The notes under the pieces are model-generated. The model saw only the letters and a program-made list of their open reading frames with translations, did no database searches and was not told the DNA's origin. Of a stretch of 60,684 nucleotides of DNA, positions 8,364 to 16,795 are shown piece after piece. Where the stretch lies: assembly GCA_016742255.1 (NCBI GenBank), contig JACVCB010000022.1, forward strand, positions 1 through 60,684, given 5' to 3'. The first letter of the stretch is position 1. Each line of letters begins with the position of its first letter. This stretch comes from Leptospira sp. GTDB taxonomy: Bacteria > Spirochaetota > Leptospiria > Leptospirales > Leptospiraceae. Both the position numbers and the translations under genes were made by a program.

Positions 8364-9275
8364 TTATAATCCAGCTTTTGCGTTTTTAGCGATGTTTAAG
8401 TAATGTCCTTGCACATCATAGTAGTTTTGTCCACTCCATGCTAAGTTAGTTGCTTGCAGGTGGTCAATTCCAGTTGCAAACCAATAAGAAGAGGGTGTTC
8501 CTTTCCAAGTTCCCCATTTTTGAGAATTCAATGGAACCACTCCGTCATTTGCTCCACCTAAACCGTAGAACAATCCACCTGCCCAAGTGATTGGATGAGT
8601 GAGTGCCATGATTGGGTGTTGGATGAGGTCTGCCCATGCCATTTGGCTTCCGTAAGAATAGTATTTAATTCCAGAATTGTTAGGTGAATTTGCGTTGAAT
8701 GTTTTTACATAACTCACAGTAAGAGATTTTCCCATTGCGATCGCATCTTGAGGACGACCGTCACGGTACACTAGTTTTGCAAGTAAACCAAGTGCAGAAT
8801 TTGCAAAAGGTTGTAACCAACTTGGAATCGCTGCAAGAACGATGTCAGCCATCGGTGCCCCTTGGTGAAGGGAGTTAATTGTGGTAACAGTTTGTGTTTT
8901 TCCAGCAAATCCAAGGTTAGATACCATATAACGGATCACAAGTCCACCTTGACTGTGTCCCATCAAATGAACCTTCGAACAACCGTTTGCTGTCATCCAA
9001 GTAGAAACAGCAGATTGGATTTGGCTTGCACGAACAGGAATGGAATTTGTCGCAGAACTTCCAGGTGTTGTGACTTTCGCACCTTGGCTACGGAGGTAAC
9101 CATCAAGGCCTCCCCAATACTTAACGAGACCACCAGCGAGTCCTTGTGTGTCGTCAAATCCTAAAATCCCGTGAACAAGTGCGATGCATTGGCCATCCAA
9201 AGGACCAGCAAACAGACCTGATGTGGGGAAGGAGAGAAGGGTTGCTAAAAACCCGATTACGATTTTCTTTTTCAT
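8364..9275 (-). CDS. Secreted triacylglycerol lipase, cassette 1
   Basis: 303 residues of the Pseudomonas/Burkholderia family I lipase type. Signal peptide 1-23 with cleavage after LFA. ALVHGILGFDD is the oxyanion strand; GHSQG carries the nucleophile Ser108; GANDGVVPLN supplies Asp244; IDHLQATN supplies His272. In family I.1/I.2 lipases the residue two after this His is a calcium ligand Asp; here it is Gln274. Start ATG 9275 is preceded by AGGTG at good spacing and a plausible promoter at 9308-9335. Length fits the family (about 285 mature residues). It is exported, presumably by Sec and then across the outer membrane, and probably needs the neighbouring foldase. Confidence 0.9.
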   Translation of the reverse strand: MKKKIVIGFLATLLSFPTSGLFAGPLDGQCIALVHGILGFDDTQGLAGGLVKYWGGLDGYLRSQGAKVTTPGSSATNSIPVRASQIQSAVSTWMTANGCSKVHLMGHSQGGLVIRYMVSNLGFAGKTQTVTTINSLHQGAPMADIVLAAIPSWLQPFANSALGLLAKLVYRDGRPQDAIAMGKSLTVSYVKTFNANSPNNSGIKYYSYGSQMAWADLIQHPIMALTHPITWAGGLFYGLGGANDGVVPLNSQKWGTWKGTPSSYWFATGIDHLQATNLAWSGQNYYDVQGHYLNIAKNAKAGL

Positions 9276-9307
9276 ATTTCACCTGAACTTTCTATGTTTT
9301 TGGCTAA

Positions 9308-9347
9308 ATTAACCCATACCAATGCCATAAGTCAATACTTTATGGCA
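9308..9347 (-). promoter_or_regulatory. Lipase 1 promoter with overlapping inverted repeat
   Basis: On the minus strand TTGACT (9330-9335) and GTTAAT (9308-9313) are spaced 16 bases, 33 bases from the lipase start. An inverted repeat, TGCCATAA (9323-9330) and TTATGGCA (9340-9347), straddles the -35 box, as expected for an operator. Confidence 0.5.
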
Positions 9348-9361
9348 CAAATATGGCAAAT

Positions 9362-9383
9362 GTTTCGGAACAGTGTTCCTGAA
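9362..9383 (-). terminator. Weak terminator-like hairpin after foldase 2
   Basis: On the minus strand TTTC-a-GGAAC-act-GTTCC-g-AAA forms a hairpin just after the foldase 2 stop. Only a short T-rich tail follows, so termination strength is uncertain. Confidence 0.35.
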
Positions 9384-9388
9384 AGGTC

Positions 9389-10426
9389 CTAATTCACACC
9401 ATAGGTGCGTTCGTCTGAGGCACGGTAATACCCACTTGCTTCCTCATTTTTGATAATGTCAGCCTCTTCCCCGAAGAGTTGTTTCCTAAGTGCATCCAAC
9501 TGTTTTTCATCTTCTGCCGTAATACCGCCTTTTTTTGTAGAAAGTTGACTTCGTTTTTCGGCATACTTCTGTTGATTTTGCCAGTTTTTTTCCCTTTCTT
9601 CTTCGAGAGCGTCCCAACGGTTAAGAGCGGCTTGGTCCATTCCCATCGTTTGGCGGATTTCGCGGAGAGCCGATTTTCTCTCGCCATAGGACATCACCTT
9701 TAGGTCTTTTTGGACAGAAACCATAAAACCTTCTGTGAGTTGTTGGCGTTTGTTTTCCATGAGACGTGGGTATTCTTTGCCAAACTGTTCTTTAAGGGTT
9801 TGTGCATAATTGCTGAGTTTGGCATCCAAATTCCCTGCAGGGCTTTCTTTGATGCGTTTGAGTGTGTCGCCAATCACCGTCATCTTTTTTTCCATGGCCC
9901 AAATCTGATCGGCTTTTTCTCCAAAGAGGCGATACCTCTCCTTCCACATCATTGCCCGGCGAGCGTCATCAGACATTAGCCCCACCTTACTCATGTTTGA
10001 TTCCCTGAAACGATTGTAATTATACAGGTTCTCAGCCATTCGAAGAAGTTCCAATGCTTTGTCAGGGAAGGCGTAACCCAAAATTTGATTGAGAACTTTC
10101 ACCCAATCATTTGGATACAATTTCGGAAGGTCTTTCATCAACTCTTCAATCATGGCAATTTGAGCGGCAGGGTTATCGATATTTTTGCCATACTTCTCTT
10201 GGAGGATCCTTGCGATTTCTTCAATTGAATACTCCATTAATTTATGATCAGCGTAATCTTCTGGTAAATTTGGAAGTTCGATGGATTCGGCAACTTTACC
10301 TTCATTGAGAAGTGACTCAAAGTCCTTTTGGTTTTTGTCCTTTCCTGGACGTAAAATCAAAATACCGATAAAGAGAAGGATGAGAGAAGTGAGGACTGTG
10401 TATAAAATTTTTTTGTTTTGAAACAT
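9389..10426 (-). CDS. Lipase-specific foldase (Lif)-like protein, cassette 2
   Basis: 345 residues with the same plan as the protein at 7218-8240: short basic N-terminus, one membrane anchor (about residues 8-25), then an extended charged helical domain. RYRLFGEKADQIWAMEK near residue 154 and LRKQLFGEEADIIKNEE near 315 repeat the LFG-x-xAD element found in Lif proteins. It should sit in the inner membrane facing the periplasm and fold the lipase encoded just upstream (10518-11630). No strong ribosome site is visible at ATG 10426. Overall identity to cassette 1 appears low, so the pair is either ancient or separately acquired. An alternative is a generic coiled-coil membrane protein, but the matched lipase context favours a foldase. 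Confidence 0.68.
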   Translation of the reverse strand: MFQNKKILYTVLTSLILLFIGILILRPGKDKNQKDFESLLNEGKVAESIELPNLPEDYADHKLMEYSIEEIARILQEKYGKNIDNPAAQIAMIEELMKDLPKLYPNDWVKVLNQILGYAFPDKALELLRMAENLYNYNRFRESNMSKVGLMSDDARRAMMWKERYRLFGEKADQIWAMEKKMTVIGDTLKRIKESPAGNLDAKLSNYAQTLKEQFGKEYPRLMENKRQQLTEGFMVSVQKDLKVMSYGERKSALREIRQTMGMDQAALNRWDALEEEREKNWQNQQKYAEKRSQLSTKKGGITAEDEKQLDALRKQLFGEEADIIKNEEASGYYRASDERTYGVN

Positions 10427-10465
10427 ACTCTAAATGAAGGAATGGAATTTAAAATTTGATTTGTT

Positions 10466-10509
10466 AGGACAAAAAGGAAATTGGCAGTAAGATTGGTTCT
10501 TACTGCCAA
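10466..10509 (-). terminator. Terminator/attenuator between lipase 2 and its foldase
   Basis: A perfect 12-bp stem, TTGGCAGTAAGA (10481-10492) with TCTTACTGCCAA (10498-10509), loop of 5. On the minus strand it is followed by TTTCCTTTTTG. It lies 9 bases beyond the lipase stop and before the foldase start at 10426, the same arrangement as in cassette 1. Confidence 0.85.
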
Positions 10510-10517
10510 AGAGGTTG

Positions 10518-11630
10518 TTAACCGCCTTTAGAGACGATGAAATCTAAAATAGAAGCATAAAATTCTTCTTCATCAAATGTATCTGGTGGAACACCAACCA
10601 CATCTAAATGGTCTTGGCTTACCACAGAAGACTTAGAAGTCATTTGTGCAGATGTTGGAGCATTTAAGTTACTTACATAACCTAGGCTTGTATTCACTGT
10701 AATCCAGTCGAAACAAAGTGCACATTCGTTGTATTGCAAACGATCACCCATTTGTTGTGAGTTGATCCCAACAAGTCCGTCATCGTCATTGTTACCACGC
10801 GTGCCATCACCTTTTCCAGCTGCACCATCATTATCACAATCATCTACGCAGTATCCATCACCATCAATGTTGTAAAATCCCTCTTTCAGTAGGTACAACG
10901 CTGGGTTTGTGTTGATGCTATCTTGTGCTGTGATGATCGATCCCCAATAAGCCGCATTACTTGTATTTACGTTATAATTCGTGTTAAATGCTTTCATTCC
11001 AGTGGTGATCCCATCTGTAGACGAATAGTCATTATAAACTAATTGTTTTGCTGCAGCAACTCCATCATTTCCAGAACCGTAAATCGTATTTCCGAATAAT
11101 TTAGCAAGTGCATCGATAACTGATGTCACACCTGGGCCTAAATCAAGAATGTACTTTGCAGTAGGAGATCCTCTATGCGGACTTGATACGGAGATAAGAG
11201 CATGGACAACTTGTCTTCCATAACGTGCTCTTAAAACAGCCGCTGCTTTTCTTGCATCAATTCCACCTTGTGAGTGACCAATGATATTCACTTTGGTTGC
11301 TCCCGTGGAGGTCATATAGTTTTGAATGCGATCAGCTAGTTGTGTTCCTCTAACTTCCGAAGATTGGAAGGGAGCCACACTTGCTGCTAACGCTTTTTGA
11401 CTTGAGCTTATGCTACCGTTACACGCTGTTTCCAAAAACTCGTCACATGGATCACCCACGAAAGTACCGTAGTCGTTACCAAAGTAGTAGTATCCGAGTA
11501 AGTTGTCGAAGCCAGACAATCCATGTGCGAACACAACTGGATATACCGTTTTTCTTGCGCCTGCATGTACCCCTGTTGTGAACAACAAAAGAGCGAGGAG
11601 GCAAACAAGATTTTTCTTTTTAGAGTTCAT
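10518..11630 (-). CDS. Secreted lipase with Asp/Cys-rich calcium-type insertion, cassette 2
   Basis: 370 residues. Signal peptide 1-23, cleavage after VHA. VVFAHGLSGFDN is the oxyanion strand, NIIGHSQGG holds nucleophile Ser120, NDDDGLVGINS supplies Asp284 and QDHLDVVG supplies His341 with the calcium-ligand Asp343 conserved. Residues about 254-284 form an Asp/Gly-rich insertion with DGDG, DDCDNDG and paired cysteines, resembling calcium-binding loops. The enzyme is some 65 residues longer than lipase 1. ATG 11630 has a strong ribosome site (AGAGGTGAT). A promoter TTGACT (11678-11683), 17-base spacer, ATACAT (11655-11660) fits. Secreted lipid hydrolysis is the likely role; substrate chain length is unknown. 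Confidence 0.9.
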   Translation of the reverse strand: MNSKKKNLVCLLALLLFTTGVHAGARKTVYPVVFAHGLSGFDNLLGYYYFGNDYGTFVGDPCDEFLETACNGSISSSQKALAASVAPFQSSEVRGTQLADRIQNYMTSTGATKVNIIGHSQGGIDARKAAAVLRARYGRQVVHALISVSSPHRGSPTAKYILDLGPGVTSVIDALAKLFGNTIYGSGNDGVAAAKQLVYNDYSSTDGITTGMKAFNTNYNVNTSNAAYWGSIITAQDSINTNPALYLLKEGFYNIDGDGYCVDDCDNDGAAGKGDGTRGNNDDDGLVGINSQQMGDRLQYNECALCFDWITVNTSLGYVSNLNAPTSAQMTSKSSVVSQDHLDVVGVPPDTFDEEEFYASILDFIVSKGG

Positions 11631-11654
11631 AAATCACCTCTGAACAATCTACAG

Positions 11655-11683
11655 ATGTATTCCAGTTGTAGGAAAAAAGTCAA
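11655..11683 (-). promoter_or_regulatory. Candidate promoter of lipase 2
   Basis: On the minus strand TTGACT and ATACAT are spaced 17 bases, 25 bases before the lipase start. The lipase 1 promoter has the same TTGACT box. The rest of the 11631-11851 gap is AT-rich and shows nothing else I can support. Confidence 0.4.
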
Positions 11684-11851
11684 GTTAATTGTGTTAAATT
11701 TGGGTCATTTTATTATTTTATGACATATTAAGTACTTATACTATCATTTTTGACAGATTTGGGACACATTCACGGGAAATGCCTGGAGGGAATCCCCAAG
11801 TTTGTTGGAATGGATGGATTCGATCCGTCTATGTCGAATGAGAGAACGAAC

Positions 11852-12721
11852 ATGAAAACTTTTACGTACACTGATCGTTTCCAACACGTATTGAAACTAT
11901 GCATCCTTTTTGGTCTCAGTTTTTTCCAATGCCAAAAACAAAATGATAAGGAGACCTTAAATCTGTTAGCTGGCACAGCGTTAGCCTACCAAGCTTCCAC
12001 ATCAATCATCTGCACAAGCGAACAATTGAATAAAACGCAAAATGGAAGGATTTTCCAAACTAGTTTTGAATCCACAAGTGAGTTCTCAAATTTTTATAGT
12101 GTTCCTTCTCCCTACCAATCAGTGGCAACCCATGGACAAAGTACGGAACAAAAAAGAACCGGAACCTATTCACACAAAGCAAACATTTCAGGACTTGGAC
12201 CCACTTGTTTTTATCCGCAAAATTGTAACCATAGAGGTTACCCCACGATCCAACTAAACAAACTAGCGTCAGGTGGATTTAAAACTCCAGTTTTAATTGA
12301 ATTGTATGTCTATTTAGATATGGATTTAACGAGTAACCAAGATTGGTTTAGTTTTGCCACGTATTCGGCAGATCCTACTGATTTATGGCGGAGGGTGGTT
12401 CTTGTGAATATTGATGCGAGTGATTATGTATACCTCATGCATGTTCCAGTGCATAACCAAAATGTGCATACATACCAAGTCACAAATCTAAGTTTTCCAA
12501 GAAGGCAATGGAAAAAACTAACAACTTGTTTAGATTTTTCTCCACAAGGTGGAATGGCAAAGGTATGGGTGGACACAACCTTAGTATCAACTGCAAATGT
12601 TTCGGGGGGATGTGGAGTATTGGAACAAGCACATTTTGGATTGTATGCCTCTCCTACTTTAAGTTCTGGCTCTATTTATAATGATGATTTACGCATCCAA
12701 GAAGTGAGTGTTTGCCCTTAA
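11852..12721 (+). CDS. Putative lipoprotein, lectin-like fold possible
   Basis: About 289 residues from ATG 11852, chosen because a typical signal peptide follows (MKTFTYTDRF, then hydrophobic LCILFGLSFFQC with a spirochaetal-type lipobox). Upstream in-frame ATGs at 11750 and 11831 give no signal peptide. The mature part is beta-rich with aromatic residues (IELYVYLDMDL, WFSFATYS, WKKLTTCLDFS, KVWVDTTLV, HFGLYASPTL), a pattern seen in concanavalin-like jelly-roll domains; that is inference. Cysteines are paired at about 175-185 and 275-285 of the longer frame. I do not recognise a family. It is divergent from lipase 2 and convergent with radA. Confidence 0.65.
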   Translation: MKTFTYTDRFQHVLKLCILFGLSFFQCQKQNDKETLNLLAGTALAYQASTSIICTSEQLNKTQNGRIFQTSFESTSEFSNFYSVPSPYQSVATHGQSTEQKRTGTYSHKANISGLGPTCFYPQNCNHRGYPTIQLNKLASGGFKTPVLIELYVYLDMDLTSNQDWFSFATYSADPTDLWRRVVLVNIDASDYVYLMHVPVHNQNVHTYQVTNLSFPRRQWKKLTTCLDFSPQGGMAKVWVDTTLVSTANVSGGCGVLEQAHFGLYASPTLSSGSIYNDDLRIQEVSVCP

Positions 12722-12779
12722 ACTGATAATTTCTGAAAACAAATCTTCCATTGTCTCATAGACAAAAGATAGAATTGGT

Positions 12780-14147
12780 TTATAAACCTAGTTCTTGCAA
12801 ATGTTTGATGGGAGAAAGTTGGATGGAAGGAAACATACCTTCAACTTCTTTCCAATTGCCATGAGGGATATAAATATGACTGATCCCAATTCCAGCGAGT
12901 TCTTTGATGCGCAAACTGATTTGGCCAACACTTCTCACTTCACCTGAGAGTCCTACTTCCCCTAAATAACCTGTTTCTCGTGAGATTGGTTTGTCTCGGA
13001 ATGAAGAAACAATCGAAGCTGTGATCGCAAGGTCTAAACTTGGTTCGTCAACACTGAGCCCACCTGCCAAATTACTAAAGATATCTGACTCTGAAAGTGG
13101 AAGTCCCAAATACTTTTCAATTACCGCAGAAAGTAAAATCACTCGGCGGTTATCCAGCCCTTCTGCCATACGCCTCGCTTGGCCAAACGCTGATTTGGTG
13201 ACAAGGGCTTGTACTTCGACACTGATGGCTCGGGATCCTTCCATCACAGAAGATAAAACACTTCCTGACCTTTCTTCTGTTTCAGGTGAGATGAATAATC
13301 GGTGACGGTCGAGGACTTGTTTGAGTCCACCTAACACCATTTCAAAAATCGCAGTGTCCCCCACTGCTCCAAATCGATTTTTGACAGCCCTTAAAATTCG
13401 ATAATAATTAAATCGGTCACCTTCAAAGTACAATACAGTATCCACCAAATGTTCTAAAACTTTTGGACCCGCAATTTGGCCTTCTTTTGTAATATGACCA
13501 ATGAGAAAAATGGGAACTGAAGTACGTTTGGCGGTTTCTAAAAAAACTTGGGAAGACTCACGGAGTTGTGTAATGGTTCCTGCTTGGTTCACAAGACTTT
13601 CTTTTAAAATAGTTTGGATGGAATCGATAAAAACAACTTTTGGTTGTAAATCCGTAATCATCTGCGAAATGTTCTCTGCATACACTTCCGATGAGAGAAG
13701 GATATTTTTAGAATCTACTCCCATCCGTTTGGCACGAAGACCAATTTGTGATGCTGATTCTTCTCCCGAGATGTACAAAACTGTACCTTGGTTTGCAATG
13801 TTTTTCGCAATCTCCAATACTAGCGTAGACTTACCCACACCCGGCTCACCACCAACTAAAACCAAACTACCTGGAACAATCCCACCACCTAGCACCAAAT
13901 CAAGTTCACTAAAACCAGTGAGAGTCCTTGTGTGGACATCACTTACAATCGAACCTATAGACTTTGGTTCTGTGTACTTTCTGTCTCTTGGTTTTGTGAG
14001 ATTGGGAGAATCAAACCTTCCTTGGGAAGTGTTCGTCATTTCCTCGATTTGGTTCCATTCACCACAGGATGGACATTTGCCTGCCCACCTGCTAAATGTA
14101 TCTCCGCAAGCCTTACATTGGTATTGTGGGAGTTGTTTTTTTGCCAT
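12780..14147 (-). CDS. radA: DNA repair protein RadA
   Basis: 455 residues, standard length. An N-terminal C4 zinc finger (CKACGDTF...CPSCGEW) precedes a RecA-like ATPase with Walker A GGEPGVGKSTL near residue 91 and Walker B VVFIDSIQ. The RadA-specific KNRFG motif is near residue 251. The C-terminus is a Lon-protease-like domain (GLSVDEPSLDLAI, GEVGLSGEVR) without proteolytic function in the family. RadA is a helicase promoting branch migration and processing of recombination intermediates. Its ATG overlaps the stop of the upstream exonuclease gene by one base, so the two form an operon. Confidence 0.97.
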   Translation of the reverse strand: MAKKQLPQYQCKACGDTFSRWAGKCPSCGEWNQIEEMTNTSQGRFDSPNLTKPRDRKYTEPKSIGSIVSDVHTRTLTGFSELDLVLGGGIVPGSLVLVGGEPGVGKSTLVLEIAKNIANQGTVLYISGEESASQIGLRAKRMGVDSKNILLSSEVYAENISQMITDLQPKVVFIDSIQTILKESLVNQAGTITQLRESSQVFLETAKRTSVPIFLIGHITKEGQIAGPKVLEHLVDTVLYFEGDRFNYYRILRAVKNRFGAVGDTAIFEMVLGGLKQVLDRHRLFISPETEERSGSVLSSVMEGSRAISVEVQALVTKSAFGQARRMAEGLDNRRVILLSAVIEKYLGLPLSESDIFSNLAGGLSVDEPSLDLAITASIVSSFRDKPISRETGYLGEVGLSGEVRSVGQISLRIKELAGIGISHIYIPHGNWKEVEGMFPSIQLSPIKHLQELGL

Positions 14148-14785
14148 CAGTGTTCAAAGAGATTGTACACTTCGAGTAAATCAAGTTCCACTTGTGTTTC
14201 TAAAAAACCAAAACATTTTTCTGCAATGGCAAACCGGTTTTCACGGATCATCATTTCGGTCAAAATAGATTCGAGGGAAATCAAAAACCTGACATCAGTG
14301 GAAGCATAGTCTACTTGGTCTTTAGTGAGGATTTTTTTCCCCCAATCGGAACTTTGGTTTTTTTTGTCGATGTTTTCTTCAAAAAACTCTCTGATCAGTT
14401 CCTTTAACCCGTGTTTATCGGTATAAGTGCGAGCCAATTTACTTGCGATTTTGGTACAAAATACATTTTGTACTTTGATACCGAGCCTTGCACGAAGGAA
14501 AGTCATGTCCATACGAGCAAAATGGAAAATTTTGGTAATGTCTTTTGATTCGAATAATTTTTGGATATGAGGGGCTTCTTTTTGGCCAGGGAGGATTTGA
14601 ACTAAAGCGACTTTATTTTTTGAATCGGAAATTTGAACGACACAAAGCCTGTCCCTTCTGGGATTGAGCCCCATCATCTCACAATCGACTGCTAACCGGT
14701 CATCCTTTTTAAAGGCTTCAAAAAAATCTTCGTTCAGATCTCCTTGTAAAACGACTGGTTTTATAGTTGAACGTTTTTGGGTCAT
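14147..14785 (-). CDS. RNase D-like 3'-5' exonuclease (DEDDy)
   Basis: 212 residues containing only the DEDDy exonuclease domain. Exo I is AVDCEMMGLNP (Asp and Glu metal ligands), Exo II is IFHFARMDMTFL (Asp), and Exo III is YASTDVRFL (Tyr and Asp). The HRDC domains of classical RNase D are absent; short versions are common in bacteria. Expected role is trimming of tRNA or other RNA 3' ends, though DNA activity cannot be excluded. It is the first gene of a two-gene unit with radA and is divergent from the galactosidase at 14840. Confidence 0.88.
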   Translation of the reverse strand: MTQKRSTIKPVVLQGDLNEDFFEAFKKDDRLAVDCEMMGLNPRRDRLCVVQISDSKNKVALVQILPGQKEAPHIQKLFESKDITKIFHFARMDMTFLRARLGIKVQNVFCTKIASKLARTYTDKHGLKELIREFFEENIDKKNQSSDWGKKILTKDQVDYASTDVRFLISLESILTEMMIRENRFAIAEKCFGFLETQVELDLLEVYNLFEH

Positions 14786-14839
14786 AATGGCTTACTATGG
14801 AAACCACCCTAACAAAATCATCAAATAGATTTTTCCAAG

Positions 14840-16726
14840 ATGAAAATTCAATATAGAGTTCATAATTCCGTCACCATTTCCAATTTCCTCCCTGTGAAAG
14901 CAGGTGTTTTCCAATCCGAATGTAAAAAATTCGAACTTTTACTCGCAACGACAAAAGACTCAAAACTGGGAACTGTCCTAAGTCCCAAATTGATTTGGCG
15001 GGAGAGTACAAGGCCTGAGGTTGGATTTTCTGTCGACCATCTCGAGTTAGAACTCACTGACCTTCCGACTGGGAATGGATTCAAAATGTTCCAACATGGA
15101 TACCAGTCCTGGTCCATTGCAAGAAAAGTGGAAAGTACGGATACAGACAGACCACCATTATTATCTTTCCTTCATTACTCCCAAGAAAACGTTTATTCCA
15201 AAAATGAATCGAAAGTGGGAAAATTTATCTCAGAATACCTCACTCTTCTTTATAACCAAGAGAACCAAAATGGTGTTTTATATGCACCATTAGAAGCTGG
15301 TGAATTTGGAACGAAATTCGAAGTGGTCTTTGGAAACGAAGGGAATGTAACTTCCGTTAAAGTGATTTACGATATCCATTGCTTACCGGATTTACGTCCA
15401 AACGCAAAACTCAATATTTCTAAAATCAAAGTTTTGTTTTTTAAAGGATCACCTGAAACTAAGTTATTAAAATATTTCGAGGAACTCGGTAAAAAAGAAG
15501 GCCCAACTAATTTACCAAAAAAAGTTCCTACGGGATGGTGTTCTTGGTACTACTATTATACCAATATTGACCAAAAAACCATTTTGGACAACTTAACAAA
15601 AGTTAGAGAACTCAATTTACCATTTGAGTTTTTCCAAATCGATGATGGTTACCAAAAAGAAATTGGAGATTGGCTCATACCCAATGAAAAATTTCCAGGT
15701 GGCATGAGAATCCTTGCTGACGAAATCAAACGAGTTGGACTCAAACCAGGGATCTGGCTTGCTCCATTCCTTGTCAGAAAAAAGTCAGAATTTTTTCGTA
15801 AGTACCCGGAAGCCATCCTCAAAGACCAAAATGGAAAACCTGTACCCGCATTGTACAATCCTCTTTGGGGACGCGGTTACACATACGCACTCGACATCAC
15901 TCATCCCACTGCGCTTGCCTATATAGAAAAAGTGTTCACTACAATTGTGAAGGAATGGGGTTATCCATACTTGAAACTTGATTTTTTGTATGCTGGACTC
16001 CTTCCAGGTGACGTGTACAACAAAACACTTTCTCCTCAAGCACGTTACCAAAATGCATTAGAACTCATTCGTAAAATTGTGGGGAAAAATACATTCCTAT
16101 TGGGATGTGGTGCACCAATGTTACCATCCATCGGATTTTTTGATGGTATGCGAATTTCTTGTGATGTGGCTCCATTTTGGAATCCAGAGAGAATCCGAAT
16201 CTTTTTAAAAGATCGAAATGCTCTTTGTACAAAAAAAGCTCTCATAAACGATATCACAAGATCATCCATGCATAGACATTTATGGCTCAATGATCCAGAT
16301 TGTTTGCTTGTCCGAAAGAAAAAGAACAAGATGAACGAGGCTCAGACAAAACTGATGGCTTCCGTCATGGCAGTGTCAGGTGGTATGTTACTTGTCTCGG
16401 ATGATTTGACAAAACTAGAAACCGATCGATTGGACCTCTTAAAAAAAGCCTTCCAATTGAACAGAGAATGCCAAGCATACACTCCTATTCCCATTGGTAT
16501 CTTTGAAAACGAATTCCCTCTCGCACTTTATAATCCAGGCGGATATTTAGGCATTTGGAATCCAACAGAAGAAGAAAAAACAGTCAGGATTAACCTTCCA
16601 CCAGGAGTCAAAACGAAAGCTCCATTCCTTGACTTTTGGACTGGCACTCGTGTGGATTTACAACCTGTGGATGGCGGTTTTGAAACAACTTTACCAGCTT
16701 TTGGTTCTGTTGTGGTTTCTGTTTAG
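14840..16726 (+). CDS. Alpha-galactosidase / GH36 family glycosidase
   Basis: 628 residues of glycoside hydrolase family 36/31-like clan. An N-terminal beta-sandwich (1-220) includes FKMFQHGYQSWS. The barrel starts with GWCSWYYYYTNI near residue 232, then FQIDDGYQ, GLKPGIWLAPFLV, LKLDFLYAG (nucleophile Asp) and RISCDVAPFW (acid/base Asp region). A C-terminal beta domain closes the protein. No signal peptide, so it acts on imported alpha-galactosides in the cytoplasm. No transporter or regulator is adjacent. Alpha-galactosidase is the best call; raffinose-synthase-type transferases share the fold. Confidence 0.88.
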   Translation: MKIQYRVHNSVTISNFLPVKAGVFQSECKKFELLLATTKDSKLGTVLSPKLIWRESTRPEVGFSVDHLELELTDLPTGNGFKMFQHGYQSWSIARKVESTDTDRPPLLSFLHYSQENVYSKNESKVGKFISEYLTLLYNQENQNGVLYAPLEAGEFGTKFEVVFGNEGNVTSVKVIYDIHCLPDLRPNAKLNISKIKVLFFKGSPETKLLKYFEELGKKEGPTNLPKKVPTGWCSWYYYYTNIDQKTILDNLTKVRELNLPFEFFQIDDGYQKEIGDWLIPNEKFPGGMRILADEIKRVGLKPGIWLAPFLVRKKSEFFRKYPEAILKDQNGKPVPALYNPLWGRGYTYALDITHPTALAYIEKVFTTIVKEWGYPYLKLDFLYAGLLPGDVYNKTLSPQARYQNALELIRKIVGKNTFLLGCGAPMLPSIGFFDGMRISCDVAPFWNPERIRIFLKDRNALCTKKALINDITRSSMHRHLWLNDPDCLLVRKKKNKMNEAQTKLMASVMAVSGGMLLVSDDLTKLETDRLDLLKKAFQLNRECQAYTPIPIGIFENEFPLALYNPGGYLGIWNPTEEEKTVRINLPPGVKTKAPFLDFWTGTRVDLQPVDGGFETTLPAFGSVVVSV

Positions 16727-16795
16727 GAAAGAAAATTCATTGACGTGTTTTGGAAACAACTTACAATCTTTGCAATTCGACGTAAGAGGTTTTTT

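Noticed and set aside
12751..12765. TTGTCT/AGACAA hairpin between the lipoprotein gene and radA as a terminator
   Set aside because: Only six AT-rich pairs and no real T-tract; too weak to call.
13501..14268. A 255-residue open frame antisense to radA and the exonuclease gene
   Set aside because: It overlaps well-supported genes, has no ribosome site, and its translation is typical of antisense to conserved coding DNA.
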